Shown one piece after another: positions 7,232 through 14,679 of a stretch of 15,236 bases of DNA. Within the stretch, counting starts at the first letter, position 1. Each line of letters starts with the position of its first letter. The notes beneath the pieces are model-generated. The model was given only the letters and a program-made list of their open reading frames with translations. It searched no databases and was not told the DNA's origin. The stretch is from Lentimicrobiaceae bacterium (lineage in GTDB: Bacteria > Bacteroidota > Bacteroidia > Bacteroidales > Lentimicrobiaceae), in contig JAQVEI010000011.1 of assembly GCA_028697695.1 (NCBI GenBank), positions 1-15,236 on the forward strand, read 5' to 3'. A program made the position numbers and the translations under genes.

Positions 7232-9499
7232 TCACATAAGATGATCGTTGTTTCCGGACTGGAAAAGTTCACGGGTGGATTTAAGCAAATTAACGGTAAA
7301 GAGGGAGAGGTTCTTGATTTCTGCAAGGATATTGAGATACAGTATTGAATTTCGTGTACCTGTTTCATTGCTTTTTATTCTTTTTACCTGCTTTTTACGC
7401 GTATCTTCCACTACCCGCATCACATTTTGATGTCGTGATAGAATGCGGTCGAAATCATCGTAATCCTTTCTCTTTAGCATATCAATGGCTTCCTCAAGTA
7501 AAAATGTTATTTCCCCATTGAGCCTTGATATCTCCTCAATCTGAACGGGCACCAGTGGACGGTGGTTGTTTTCAACATGTTCGTGGCTGGGGATGATAAT
7601 ATAGGATATACAATGATTTATTTCGCGCAGATAATCAATGGCCTGTACATAATAATGCCCTGACTCTATGGAATCTTCACGCAGATGACTAAGGGTAAGA
7701 TTTATTTGGTTTTTCAGCCTTTTGGTCAATACATTGAGTTGATCCGATTCGTTGCGTGCATTTTTTAATACTTTGCGGTCTTCATCCACCAGTCCGCTTA
7801 CGGTCTGATTAAAGATGGATTTGGTTTGCTGCAATACATCCTGAATAGAGGCGGAGATCCGGGCAATAATACCCTCGGTATTGAGTTCTTCGTTAATTTT
7901 AATGGTTTGTTGTTCTTCTTTGGCCTTAATGGCGGTGCGGCGTACGTGGATGCGATGAGTCCTGTATATCAATCCGGCAGCAAAGGACAGCATGACCACC
8001 GCCGCAATTATACCGCCATGATATAAAATAAATGCACCGATAAATGAGGCAGAAAAAGCTGCCAGGGCAGTAAAAAACCACCCGCCGATAACAGAAAGCA
8101 CGCCGGTAACGCGGTATACAGCACTCTCACGCCCCCACGCGCGGTCGGCCAGTGAAGAACCCATAGCTACCATAAAGGTAACGTAAGTTGTGGACAGGGG
8201 CAACTTTAATGAGGTACCCAAGGCAATAAGCATGCTGGCAACCACCAGATTAACGCTGGCACGAAGGGCATCGAATGCAGCCCCCTGGGGCATCTCTTTC
8301 TTTGTTATTTTGTCAGGTGGAGCAAACCGGCCCTCAATCCAGTCGTTAATTCTAATGGGAATTATTCCGGTTATGGCCGATGAGATGTTGCGGGCTCCTC
8401 TTACCAGGTTGCGCGACATGATGGACGAGTTGAAGCGTTCATTGCCCTCGCCCTGACGGCTCAAATCAACAGAGGTTTCCAATACCGAGCGGGCTTTCTT
8501 GGAAGTCCACAGGGCAAAAGTCATTACCAGCCCCGACAGTAAAAGTATCCAGGTTTGGGTGGTAACGTCATCTGCAAGCCCCGACATTAAGAATGTTTTG
8601 GGATCGGCACCGGGGGCTGCATTAAAAAGCTGATAAGCTTTGAGTCCGGCCAGCGGAACTCCGATAAAGTTAACCAAATCGTTGCCCGCGAATGCCATCG
8701 CCAAAGCGAAAGTACCGGTGAGTACTATGAATTTTAAGATGTTCAGCTTAAACAACATGCTGAGCACCTGCAGCAACACGGTCCAGGCAACTAAACTGCC
8801 CAGCAATATGGTAAAGGTGTGTTGATCAATAAAGTCAAGGGTTTCATTGGTTATGAACGATGCGCCTTTGGCTCCCTTGATTACCATAAAATAAACGATT
8901 CCTGTAATGGCTATGCCGCCCCACAGGGAACCATAATATTTTAAATTATGGCGAATGTTAAAGGTAAATATTAAGCGCGTAATATATTGAACCAGTGACC
9001 CTATGGTAAACGCTATGGCTACGGAAACAAGAATACCGGTAATAATAGCCAGGGCTTTTCCCGAGTTAATGTACATGCCCAAATCCTGAAGTGTTTCGGC
9101 TGAACCCGAAATTTTGATAAGAGCTATTGCCATAGAGGCACCCAACAGATTGAATACAATAGAAACAGTAGTGGAAGTTGGCATACCTAATGTATTATAC
9201 AAATCAAGCATAATTACATCGGAAATCATGACTGCCAGGAAAATAACGAGTACTTCCGAAAAGGTAAACTGGCCCGGGAAAAACAACCCTTTACGGGCTA
9301 TCTCCATCAAACCACTCGAGAAAGTTGCCCCTATAATGATCCCCAGGCTGGCAACAATAAGTATGGTGCGAAAGCTGGCTATTTTAGATCCTATGGCTGA
9401 GTTCAGGAAATTTACCGCATCATTGGACACTCCGATGATAAGGTCGGAAAATGCAAGGATAAACAGAAAAATGATGAAAATCAGATATATGTTAAACAT
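7232..9499 (-). CDS. PiT-family inorganic phosphate transporter with C-terminal PhoU-like domain
   Basis: Residues 1 to about 513 form a multi-pass membrane region with the two PiT repeats. The first has GVSNDAVN (23-30) and GMPTSTT (105-111); the second has FAGNDLVNF (270-278) and LPLSTTYV (433-440). PiT proteins move phosphate, usually as a metal-phosphate complex with protons or Na+, across the inner membrane. Residues about 520-755 are a soluble, mostly helical region with the charge and heptad pattern of PhoU (for example QDVLQQTKSIFN and LLEEAIDMLKRKDYDDFD), as in the long Bacteroidota PiT proteins; it probably gates transport or reports phosphate status. The 755-residue length is far above the roughly 500 of E. 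coli PitA because of this tail. The gene follows the nptA-like gene by 88 bases on the same strand but has its own strong promoter and an upstream direct repeat. Confidence 0.94.
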   Translation of the reverse strand: MFNIYLIFIIFLFILAFSDLIIGVSNDAVNFLNSAIGSKIASFRTILIVASLGIIIGATFSSGLMEIARKGLFFPGQFTFSEVLVIFLAVMISDVIMLDLYNTLGMPTSTTVSIVFNLLGASMAIALIKISGSAETLQDLGMYINSGKALAIITGILVSVAIAFTIGSLVQYITRLIFTFNIRHNLKYYGSLWGGIAITGIVYFMVIKGAKGASFITNETLDFIDQHTFTILLGSLVAWTVLLQVLSMLFKLNILKFIVLTGTFALAMAFAGNDLVNFIGVPLAGLKAYQLFNAAPGADPKTFLMSGLADDVTTQTWILLLSGLVMTFALWTSKKARSVLETSVDLSRQGEGNERFNSSIMSRNLVRGARNISSAITGIIPIRINDWIEGRFAPPDKITKKEMPQGAAFDALRASVNLVVASMLIALGTSLKLPLSTTYVTFMVAMGSSLADRAWGRESAVYRVTGVLSVIGGWFFTALAAFSASFIGAFILYHGGIIAAVVMLSFAAGLIYRTHRIHVRRTAIKAKEEQQTIKINEELNTEGIIARISASIQDVLQQTKSIFNQTVSGLVDEDRKVLKNARNESDQLNVLTKRLKNQINLTLSHLREDSIESGHYYVQAIDYLREINHCISYIIIPSHEHVENNHRPLVPVQIEEISRLNGEITFLLEEAIDMLKRKDYDDFDRILSRHQNVMRVVEDTRKKQVKRIKSNETGTRNSILYLNILAEIKNLSLFTVNLLKSTRELFQSGNNDHLM

Positions 9500-9524
9500 C
9501 CTTTATCAGGGGATTATTTGATTG

Positions 9525-9554
9525 CAAATTTAAAAAGTAAAAGTAACCCACCAA
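9525..9554 (-). promoter_or_regulatory. Promoter of the PiT transporter gene
   Basis: On the minus strand TTG (9554-9552), exactly 19 bases of spacer and TAAATTTG (9532-9525) give the best -33/-7 match in the window. The -7 element ends 25 bases before the ATG at 9499. Confidence 0.72.
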
Positions 9555-9560
9555 TGATTC

Positions 9561-9579
9561 AATGTTAAGTTAATGTTAA
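9561..9579 (-). promoter_or_regulatory. 11-bp-period direct repeat, candidate PHO box
   Basis: Two 8-base copies of TTAACATT (plus strand AATGTTAA at 9561-9568 and 9572-9579) repeat at an 11-base period, just upstream of the PiT -33 element. On the minus strand this reads TTAACA-N5-TTAACA. That is the layout of the B. subtilis PhoP box (TT[ACT]ACA repeats, 5-base gap) and the same period as the E. coli PHO box. Activation by an OmpR-type regulator under phosphate limitation is inferred. Confidence 0.5.
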
Positions 9580-9587
9580 ATAACTCT

Positions 9588-11285
9588 TTATTTACGAATA
9601 TTACTGGCGATAGCCTGATTTACATTTATAACATGGTCGGCCAGTTTCTCACATTCATTCATCAGGTCGCTGAAAAATTTAAGATGGCTGTATGCAAAAT
9701 CGCCCTGATTGAAACGCTTCATATTTTCATCAAGCATACGATTGCGCATTTCATTGATCTGCAGTTCAAGTTGGGTGGCCTCAAGTAGAATGCCCGGCCG
9801 ATATTCGTTTGATAAATTATTGTTCATCACCTCAAGGGCATGTTGAACAATGTTGAACATACTGAAGACATTTTCACGCATTTCGGGTGTGAACCAGGCA
9901 TTGGCCTCGTTTTTCCGGCGAATAGTACGCTCCATTTGCATGCATTGGTCTGCAATACTTTCCAAATTGTTGATGATTTTCAGCATAGAACGAATGCGTC
10001 TGGCGTTGGCCTCTGTTAAGCTGTTTTCGGCAATATGCGTAATGAAATTTTCGATCAGCCGCTCACGCTCATCTGCTCTGTCTTCAAGCCGGAAGAGCCT
10101 TTTTTGAATTTTTTCAAATTTATCCTTGTGCTTTTCCGTGAGATATTTGGGTATCAATGAAAACATCAGTTCCACATGTTTTCCAAATAAATAGATTTCC
10201 TCTGCGGCTTGTATAAGGTTTACTTCATTGCTTACGATGAATCTGGATTTGAAGTAACGAAGCTGGAGGGTTTTGTTTTCGCCCGGCCTATAGGGGATAA
10301 ACTGATGAATAAGCCACCTGAAGGCCGGCATGGCAGGTATAATCACCATTGCAGGGATTAAGTTAAAAAGGGTATGAAAAGCTGCCAGCGCTATTGGCGA
10401 AGTGGCCACAGTGAGTGTAGTACTGTGCGTTATGAGCAGCGCTGTTTCGGAAGAAACCCACAGTAAAGGGTAGAAGAGTATCAAGGATAAAATAAGTCCG
10501 GTAAGATTGAACCACCAGTGGCCGGCTGCTATCCGGCGTGAGGCTGCATTGGCATGATAGGCTGCCAGCATTATCCATACCGTAGTACCGAAGTTTTGAC
10601 CGGCTACCAGGGCAGCAGAATACTCAAGCGGAAGATATCCTTTATAACACAATACAAAGATAAGGGCCAGGGTTGCGTTGGATGAAGGCAGTACAATGGA
10701 AATTATTATCCCTGCAAGGGTGAATAAAAGCAGTTGCCTCCAGGTAAAAATTTCATGCGTATATTGAATAATCCAATCGTTGAGCGGGGCATTTGCTGAT
10801 AACGACCAGGTGAGAAAATATACACCCAGAAATAGCATGGAAAACCCAATCAGAAATTCACCATATGAACGGTAACGCGAACCGGGAATAAATAAAAGCG
10901 GCAGACTGATGCCCATCAGCGGAAGCAAATAGGTGAGAAACCGGCTGTTGAAACCCAGAAGGGCAATTATCCATCCGGTAATGGTCGTGCCGATGTTGGC
11001 ACCTATCATTACCGATAATCCCTGCATCAGCGGAATCAAACCGGCGCTGATAAAACTAATGATTAACAGAATTACAGCCGATGACGACTGGGTAAGTGCA
11101 GTAACCAACGCACCTGAAGCTACATCGTTGAACCGGGTGGTTGGCCCATTGGTAAACAATTGCCGCAGCCGGCCGCCCATAATGCGCTGCAAAGCCTCAC
11201 TCATTAATTTCATGCCCAGCAAAAACAGCGCCAACGAACCCATTACGCTGAGCAGGTTTCCCAATAAGTCGATACGGAGTGTCAT
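9588..11285 (-). CDS. Na+/phosphate cotransporter family protein (NptA/PF02690-like) with C-terminal PhoU-like domain
   Basis: The frame extends upstream to a TTG at 11339, but that codon lies inside the predicted -7 element, so the ATG at 11285 is taken as the start (565 residues; numbering from it). The membrane half has the first family repeat, QSSSA (66-70) with GANIGTT (95-101), and the second, degenerate, PSSNA (200-204) with GQNFGTT (229-235). FHTLFN (about 303-308), also typical of the family, follows. These proteins couple Na+ to phosphate uptake in the inner membrane. From about residue 350 to the end is a helical, charged PhoU-like domain, common in bacterial members of this family. 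It is the first gene of a co-directional phosphate block with the PiT gene downstream. The change in the second repeat may alter substrate or ion binding. Confidence 0.92.
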   Translation of the reverse strand: MTLRIDLLGNLLSVMGSLALFLLGMKLMSEALQRIMGGRLRQLFTNGPTTRFNDVASGALVTALTQSSSAVILLIISFISAGLIPLMQGLSVMIGANIGTTITGWIIALLGFNSRFLTYLLPLMGISLPLLFIPGSRYRSYGEFLIGFSMLFLGVYFLTWSLSANAPLNDWIIQYTHEIFTWRQLLLFTLAGIIISIVLPSSNATLALIFVLCYKGYLPLEYSAALVAGQNFGTTVWIMLAAYHANAASRRIAAGHWWFNLTGLILSLILFYPLLWVSSETALLITHSTTLTVATSPIALAAFHTLFNLIPAMVIIPAMPAFRWLIHQFIPYRPGENKTLQLRYFKSRFIVSNEVNLIQAAEEIYLFGKHVELMFSLIPKYLTEKHKDKFEKIQKRLFRLEDRADERERLIENFITHIAENSLTEANARRIRSMLKIINNLESIADQCMQMERTIRRKNEANAWFTPEMRENVFSMFNIVQHALEVMNNNLSNEYRPGILLEATQLELQINEMRNRMLDENMKRFNQGDFAYSHLKFFSDLMNECEKLADHVINVNQAIASNIRK

Positions 11286-11336
11286 GCCATCAGAATTTAA
11301 TAGTGAAGAGCGCAAAGCAAAGCACCAATCTTTATA

Positions 11337-11344
11337 CAAAGATA
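11337..11344 (-). promoter_or_regulatory. -7 element of the nptA-like gene
   Basis: On the minus strand TATCTTTG (11344-11337) is an exact TAnnTTTG match, 51 bases upstream of the ATG at 11285. A TTTG lies only 14 bases further upstream, shorter than the usual spacing, so the -33 box is uncertain. No repeat like the one upstream of the PiT gene was seen here. Confidence 0.55.
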
Positions 11345-11485
11345 AATAGATTAGTTTACAAACGAATAATGTCTCTTTATTTTAAGCTGTATCAGTCACA
11401 TTTCCCTTTAAAAGGAGAAGAATGGAAACAGTTGTGCTGATATCCGGCCTGATGTTGAGTTGTGTTAAACAATCCGTTGTTGGCT

Positions 11486-13465
11486 TTATTCCTGCCGGAA
11501 TATTTTCAGGTTGGCCGGTCTGTCAGCCGGCGACATTTGTCTGTGGCCTTCAATAAAAAAATGATGTAGCAGTTGAGTCGAAATTATACCTGCCAATGCC
11601 ATATTTTCAACTTCGGTAACATCGCCTGGAAGGTTAAGCTTGTGGATGAGTTTCTGTACTTTAGCTGCATCAAAATAACCATAGGAGTTCAGTGTAGCTT
11701 CCCGCGTAAGTTCTTTAACGTATTCAGGGGCTGCGGTGCCGGTAAAGCTGCTGTGTATGGGCGCACGGTAAGCCTGCTTGTGACGTTTTAATATGGAATC
11801 GGGAATTTTTCCCTGCATCATCTTTTTTAAAATAAACTTCTCATTCAGACTGTTGAGTTTGAAGCGTTCGGGCAGTGATGCCGCATATTCCATAATGCGG
11901 TGATCGAGAAACGGGTATCTGCCCTCAACGGAATTAGCCATAGCCATGCGGTCGCCCTGCGACGAGAGCAGGTAACCCGACATAAAGATCGTCGATTCCA
12001 GGTATTGGGCTTTTGCCAAATCGCCCCATTGACTGAAGTTCTCGCCTAAAAGACGGCTTACTTCATCCAGTGGTTCATAATTATTCAGGCTTAGCTGAAC
12101 ATCAGCTGAAAAATAATTTTGAATCCGGGAGGTGTTGTGCCAACGCAGTAAGTGAGAATAGCAGGCGTGATCAACATCCGAAAGGCGATAACCGAAAAAC
12201 ATCTTTAAGATGGGTATTCTGGCATCCTTCATCATGGGGAGGTATGGATACAACTTTTTCAACAGCAGGGGACGAATGTCACTTTGTGGGCTTCTGGCCC
12301 AAAAACGACGGATTTTATCTTCCTTAAAGATGTTGTACCCTGCCAGCATTTCGTCGGCTCCCTCGCCGGTAATGACCACTTTAATGTTTTGTTCCCTCAC
12401 TTTTTTCGAAAGCAGATACATAGGCGTTGGTGAGGTTCTTAAAACGGGAAATTCGGTGTGCCGGATGGTATCGTAAAATGCCTGGCCTATATCTTCGGAA
12501 GAACAGGTAAAAGCTGTGTGGCGGGTATTAAAATATTTGGCGGCCTCGAGCTGAAAGGAAGTTTCATCAAAGTTCCGGTCTTTAAATCCAATGGAAAAGG
12601 TATTAAGCACACCCGGTTCCAGCTCATGGATAAAGGCGGTAGTTACGCTTGAGTCAATCCCTCCGCTTAAATATGCAGCAACTTCAACATCGGCCCTTAG
12701 CCTGATTTTTACAGCCTCGCGAAATAATCCACGCAATTCCTCCACACTCTCATCAATCCCAACGCGGTTGTATTGACCGGGTAATGGAAACTGTAACGAC
12801 CAGTAAGCATTGGATTCAACCTTGCCATTTTTTATTTTCATGTAATGGCCGGGTGAAACTTCAAAGACCTGTTCAAAAGGAGTTAAGGGAGTGAGGGTAG
12901 TCCAGAATGTAAATATCTGTGACAATGCTCTGTGATTGATCTCTCTGCGCACGTGAGGAATTTGAAAAATTCCTTTAATCTCGGAACAAAAGATAAACTG
13001 ACCCTGACTTTGAGTATAAAATAACGGACGTATGCCCACCCGGTCACGAGCCAGGAATAACTCCTGCTCCTGATTGTCCCATATGGCAATGGCAAACTGA
13101 CCGTTAAATTTCTGTAAACAGCCGGAACCCCAGCGGATAAAGGCCTGCAGTACTACTTCGGTGTCGGTATTGGTGTAAAACGTTATGCCTTCAGCCTGCA
13201 GTGTTTTACGAAGCTCAATATAGTTAAAGACCTCACCGTTATATACAATCCAATACCGTCCGTCGTTGGCAGAGATGGGCTGTTGACCTGTAGTTAAATC
13301 AAGAATGCTCAGTCGCACATTCCCCAGACCAACGTTGTTTGACAGGTAAATGCCGCTTTCATCAGGGCCGCGATAGCGGATGGCAGCCAGCATTTGGGTA
13401 AGCTCATGTTCTTTAGGCGGCGTAGTGTTGGCCGGTAAGTTCATTATTCCAGCAATACCGCACAT
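11486..13465 (-). CDS. asnB: Asparagine synthase (glutamine-hydrolysing)-family amidotransferase
   Basis: After Met1 removal Cys2 becomes the N-terminal nucleophile of a class II glutamine amidotransferase domain, with RGPDESG (32-38) and NGEVFNY (76-82) around the glutamine pocket. The second half is the synthetase domain with the ATP-pyrophosphatase loop SGGIDSS (267-273) and GEGADE (367-372). Ammonia from glutamine is transferred to a carboxylate activated as an acyl-adenylate; in classical AsnB this is aspartate. At 659 residues it is longer than E. coli AsnB (554) and matches the long AsnB-like forms often found in polysaccharide and specialised-metabolite loci. It starts 10 bases after the stop of an acyl carrier protein gene, so the two are almost surely co-transcribed. 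That suggests the substrate may be an envelope or carrier-bound molecule rather than free aspartate, though plain asparagine synthesis cannot be excluded. Confidence 0.9.
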   Translation of the reverse strand: MCGIAGIMNLPANTTPPKEHELTQMLAAIRYRGPDESGIYLSNNVGLGNVRLSILDLTTGQQPISANDGRYWIVYNGEVFNYIELRKTLQAEGITFYTNTDTEVVLQAFIRWGSGCLQKFNGQFAIAIWDNQEQELFLARDRVGIRPLFYTQSQGQFIFCSEIKGIFQIPHVRREINHRALSQIFTFWTTLTPLTPFEQVFEVSPGHYMKIKNGKVESNAYWSLQFPLPGQYNRVGIDESVEELRGLFREAVKIRLRADVEVAAYLSGGIDSSVTTAFIHELEPGVLNTFSIGFKDRNFDETSFQLEAAKYFNTRHTAFTCSSEDIGQAFYDTIRHTEFPVLRTSPTPMYLLSKKVREQNIKVVITGEGADEMLAGYNIFKEDKIRRFWARSPQSDIRPLLLKKLYPYLPMMKDARIPILKMFFGYRLSDVDHACYSHLLRWHNTSRIQNYFSADVQLSLNNYEPLDEVSRLLGENFSQWGDLAKAQYLESTIFMSGYLLSSQGDRMAMANSVEGRYPFLDHRIMEYAASLPERFKLNSLNEKFILKKMMQGKIPDSILKRHKQAYRAPIHSSFTGTAAPEYVKELTREATLNSYGYFDAAKVQKLIHKLNLPGDVTEVENMALAGIISTQLLHHFFIEGHRQMSPADRPANLKIFRQE

Positions 13466-13475
13466 AAATTAGCTG

Positions 13476-13727
13476 CTAGTTGAGTTTGGATTGAATAAAG
13501 TTGGCTATGGCTTCCACCGATTCAAAATTGGCTTCCAGTAGTTCAGAATCGGCAGCCTTTATCTTAAAGTGGTCTTCAACAAAATTAATAAGGGATAAGA
13601 AACCCATGGAATCAAAGATGCCTTCAACAAATATAAGGGTGTCATCATTTATTTTTTCTACGGGCACAAAGGATGTCTCAGATATAAATTGTTTAAGCTG
13701 TCCTTTGATTTGTGTAATATCAGACAT
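13476..13727 (-). CDS. Acyl carrier protein (phosphopantetheine-binding)
   Basis: This 83-residue four-helix carrier protein has Ser40 in the motif GIFDSMGFLSL, the attachment site for 4'-phosphopantetheine. FDSMG is closer to D-alanyl carrier protein (DltC, LLDSM) and to carriers in polysaccharide loci than to the fatty-acid AcpP motif DSLD. The later FESVEAIANFI segment (68-78) is the typical last helix. It would hold an acyl or aminoacyl group as a thioester in the cytosol. It lies 42 bases after the SGNH-like gene and 10 bases before asnB, so the three are probably one operon. No adenylating ligase to charge it is visible. Confidence 0.9.
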   Translation of the reverse strand: MSDITQIKGQLKQFISETSFVPVEKINDDTLIFVEGIFDSMGFLSLINFVEDHFKIKAADSELLEANFESVEAIANFIQSKLN

Positions 13728-13769
13728 GATTTTTTGCTGTTTAGTTGTTCAGTTATAACAAGGATATGG

Positions 13770-14639
13770 TTATTTTGTTTCTCCTTTTAAATTGGTATTG
13801 TTGCCATCATTTTCCAGTACATCCACTATTCGTTTCCCCAGCAGGGGAGCTACCCGCTGTCCAAAGGCGGCAGAAGGGTGTGAATCGCCGGCTTTTGCGC
13901 CATATTCGGGCAACAGGAAATTACCGCTTTCGGTTTCTAATTCATAAAAGTCCCAAATGAAAATATTATCTCCGGGTTCATCCCATTCCTGTTTAACCCA
14001 ATTGACAAATTCGCGGGTTCGGGCTGCCTCTTCGACAGTGGCATTACCCTCGGCATGTGCTGCCGCAGTCCACAATAGAAATTTGGTGTTTGAGAATTCA
14101 CGCATTTTATCGCGCAAAGCCGCATATTGCAATTTGTAGTTTTCCAGAGTTTTTGTTTCGGATGAAATATCACCCTCTCCCGTATCAGGCTTAATATTGC
14201 CTACCGGGAAGCAATGCTTGAAAATTATCATATCGTAGTCGGGGGTGAGCATTTCAAGGGTGGGCTCTTCCTTAAAAGGCGCGGTACCCGCATTGGCTAC
14301 CCAAATCTGATAATAGTCGTAAGGATAATTTTCCCAGCCGTAGGGCTGTGCTTTTGGAAAATTTTGCTCGAAAACCGCATAGCTTGTACCGTGTTCTGAA
14401 TTGTATGTGTCAAACCATGAAGGCAATGCAGCCGTTTCTTTGAAATAACGCGTAACTTTTTTAAGACCGCCCTGCTCACCTTTCCAAATTACGCCTCCTG
14501 TGCTGTGATGCAAAAACAAGATGTTGATTGAATTGTTATTCATTGGATCTTTATTCTGATCTTTGCAGGAAGTTGAAAATAATGCCGAAATCACCAATAT
14601 ATTGGTAATTATAAGAATAGATTTAAACTTGTTCATCAT
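13770..14639 (-). CDS. SGNH/GDSL-hydrolase-like lipoprotein
   Basis: The N-terminus has a basic start (MMNKFK), a hydrophobic stretch and FSTSC, a lipobox with Cys25 as the lipidated residue. KDQNKD follows the Cys; a Lys/Asp-rich start can mark surface export in some Bacteroidota, so the site could be the outer membrane or the cell surface. The mature part opens with a beta strand and HHSTGG (44-49), where Ser46 is in the place of the SGNH block I serine, and ends with D252-S-H254-P, a block V-like dyad one residue closer than the classical DxxH. The family is thus an SGNH-fold esterase or acyltransferase; confidence in catalysis is moderate. In MBOAT systems such as DltB-DltD and AlgI-AlgJ/X, SGNH proteins accept or transfer the exported acyl group, and here an MBOAT gene lies divergently 40 bases away. 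Two adjacent ATGs (14639 and 14636) are possible starts. Confidence 0.75.
   Translation of the reverse strand: MMNKFKSILIITNILVISALFSTSCKDQNKDPMNNNSINILFLHHSTGGVIWKGEQGGLKKVTRYFKETAALPSWFDTYNSEHGTSYAVFEQNFPKAQPYGWENYPYDYYQIWVANAGTAPFKEEPTLEMLTPDYDMIIFKHCFPVGNIKPDTGEGDISSETKTLENYKLQYAALRDKMREFSNTKFLLWTAAAHAEGNATVEEAARTREFVNWVKQEWDEPGDNIFIWDFYELETESGNFLLPEYGAKAGDSHPSAAFGQRVAPLLGKRIVDVLENDGNNTNLKGETK
14593..14606. repeat. 14-base perfect palindrome
   Basis: ACCAATA-TATTGGT is a perfect inverted repeat with no loop. It lies inside the signal-peptide coding region of the SGNH-like lipoprotein, 74 bases upstream of the MBOAT start. The position would suit an operator for the MBOAT gene, but about one such palindrome is expected by chance in 15 kb. 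Confidence 0.3.
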
Positions 14640-14679
14640 TGTATTGTTTATTCGTTAATATCTTAAAATTCCTATAATA

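Noticed and set aside
9114..9521. 135-codon plus-strand frame opposite the PiT gene
   Set aside because: It lies wholly antisense to a conserved transporter, has no recognisable protein features and reflects the complementary codon pattern.
11286..11339. N-terminal extension of the Na+/phosphate cotransporter from a TTG at 11339
   Set aside because: The TTG overlaps an exact -7 element (11337-11344), and the extension is not like a transporter N-terminus; the ATG at 11285 starts directly before the first membrane segment.
10933..11349. 138-codon plus-strand frame opposite the Na+/phosphate cotransporter
   Set aside because: It is antisense to the conserved QSSSA/GANIGTT region and has no family resemblance.
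11404..11416. CCTTTAAAAGG short inverted repeat in the gap after asnB
   Set aside because: Five-base arms with no loop cannot form a useful RNA hairpin, and there is no conserved promoter or operator pattern around it.
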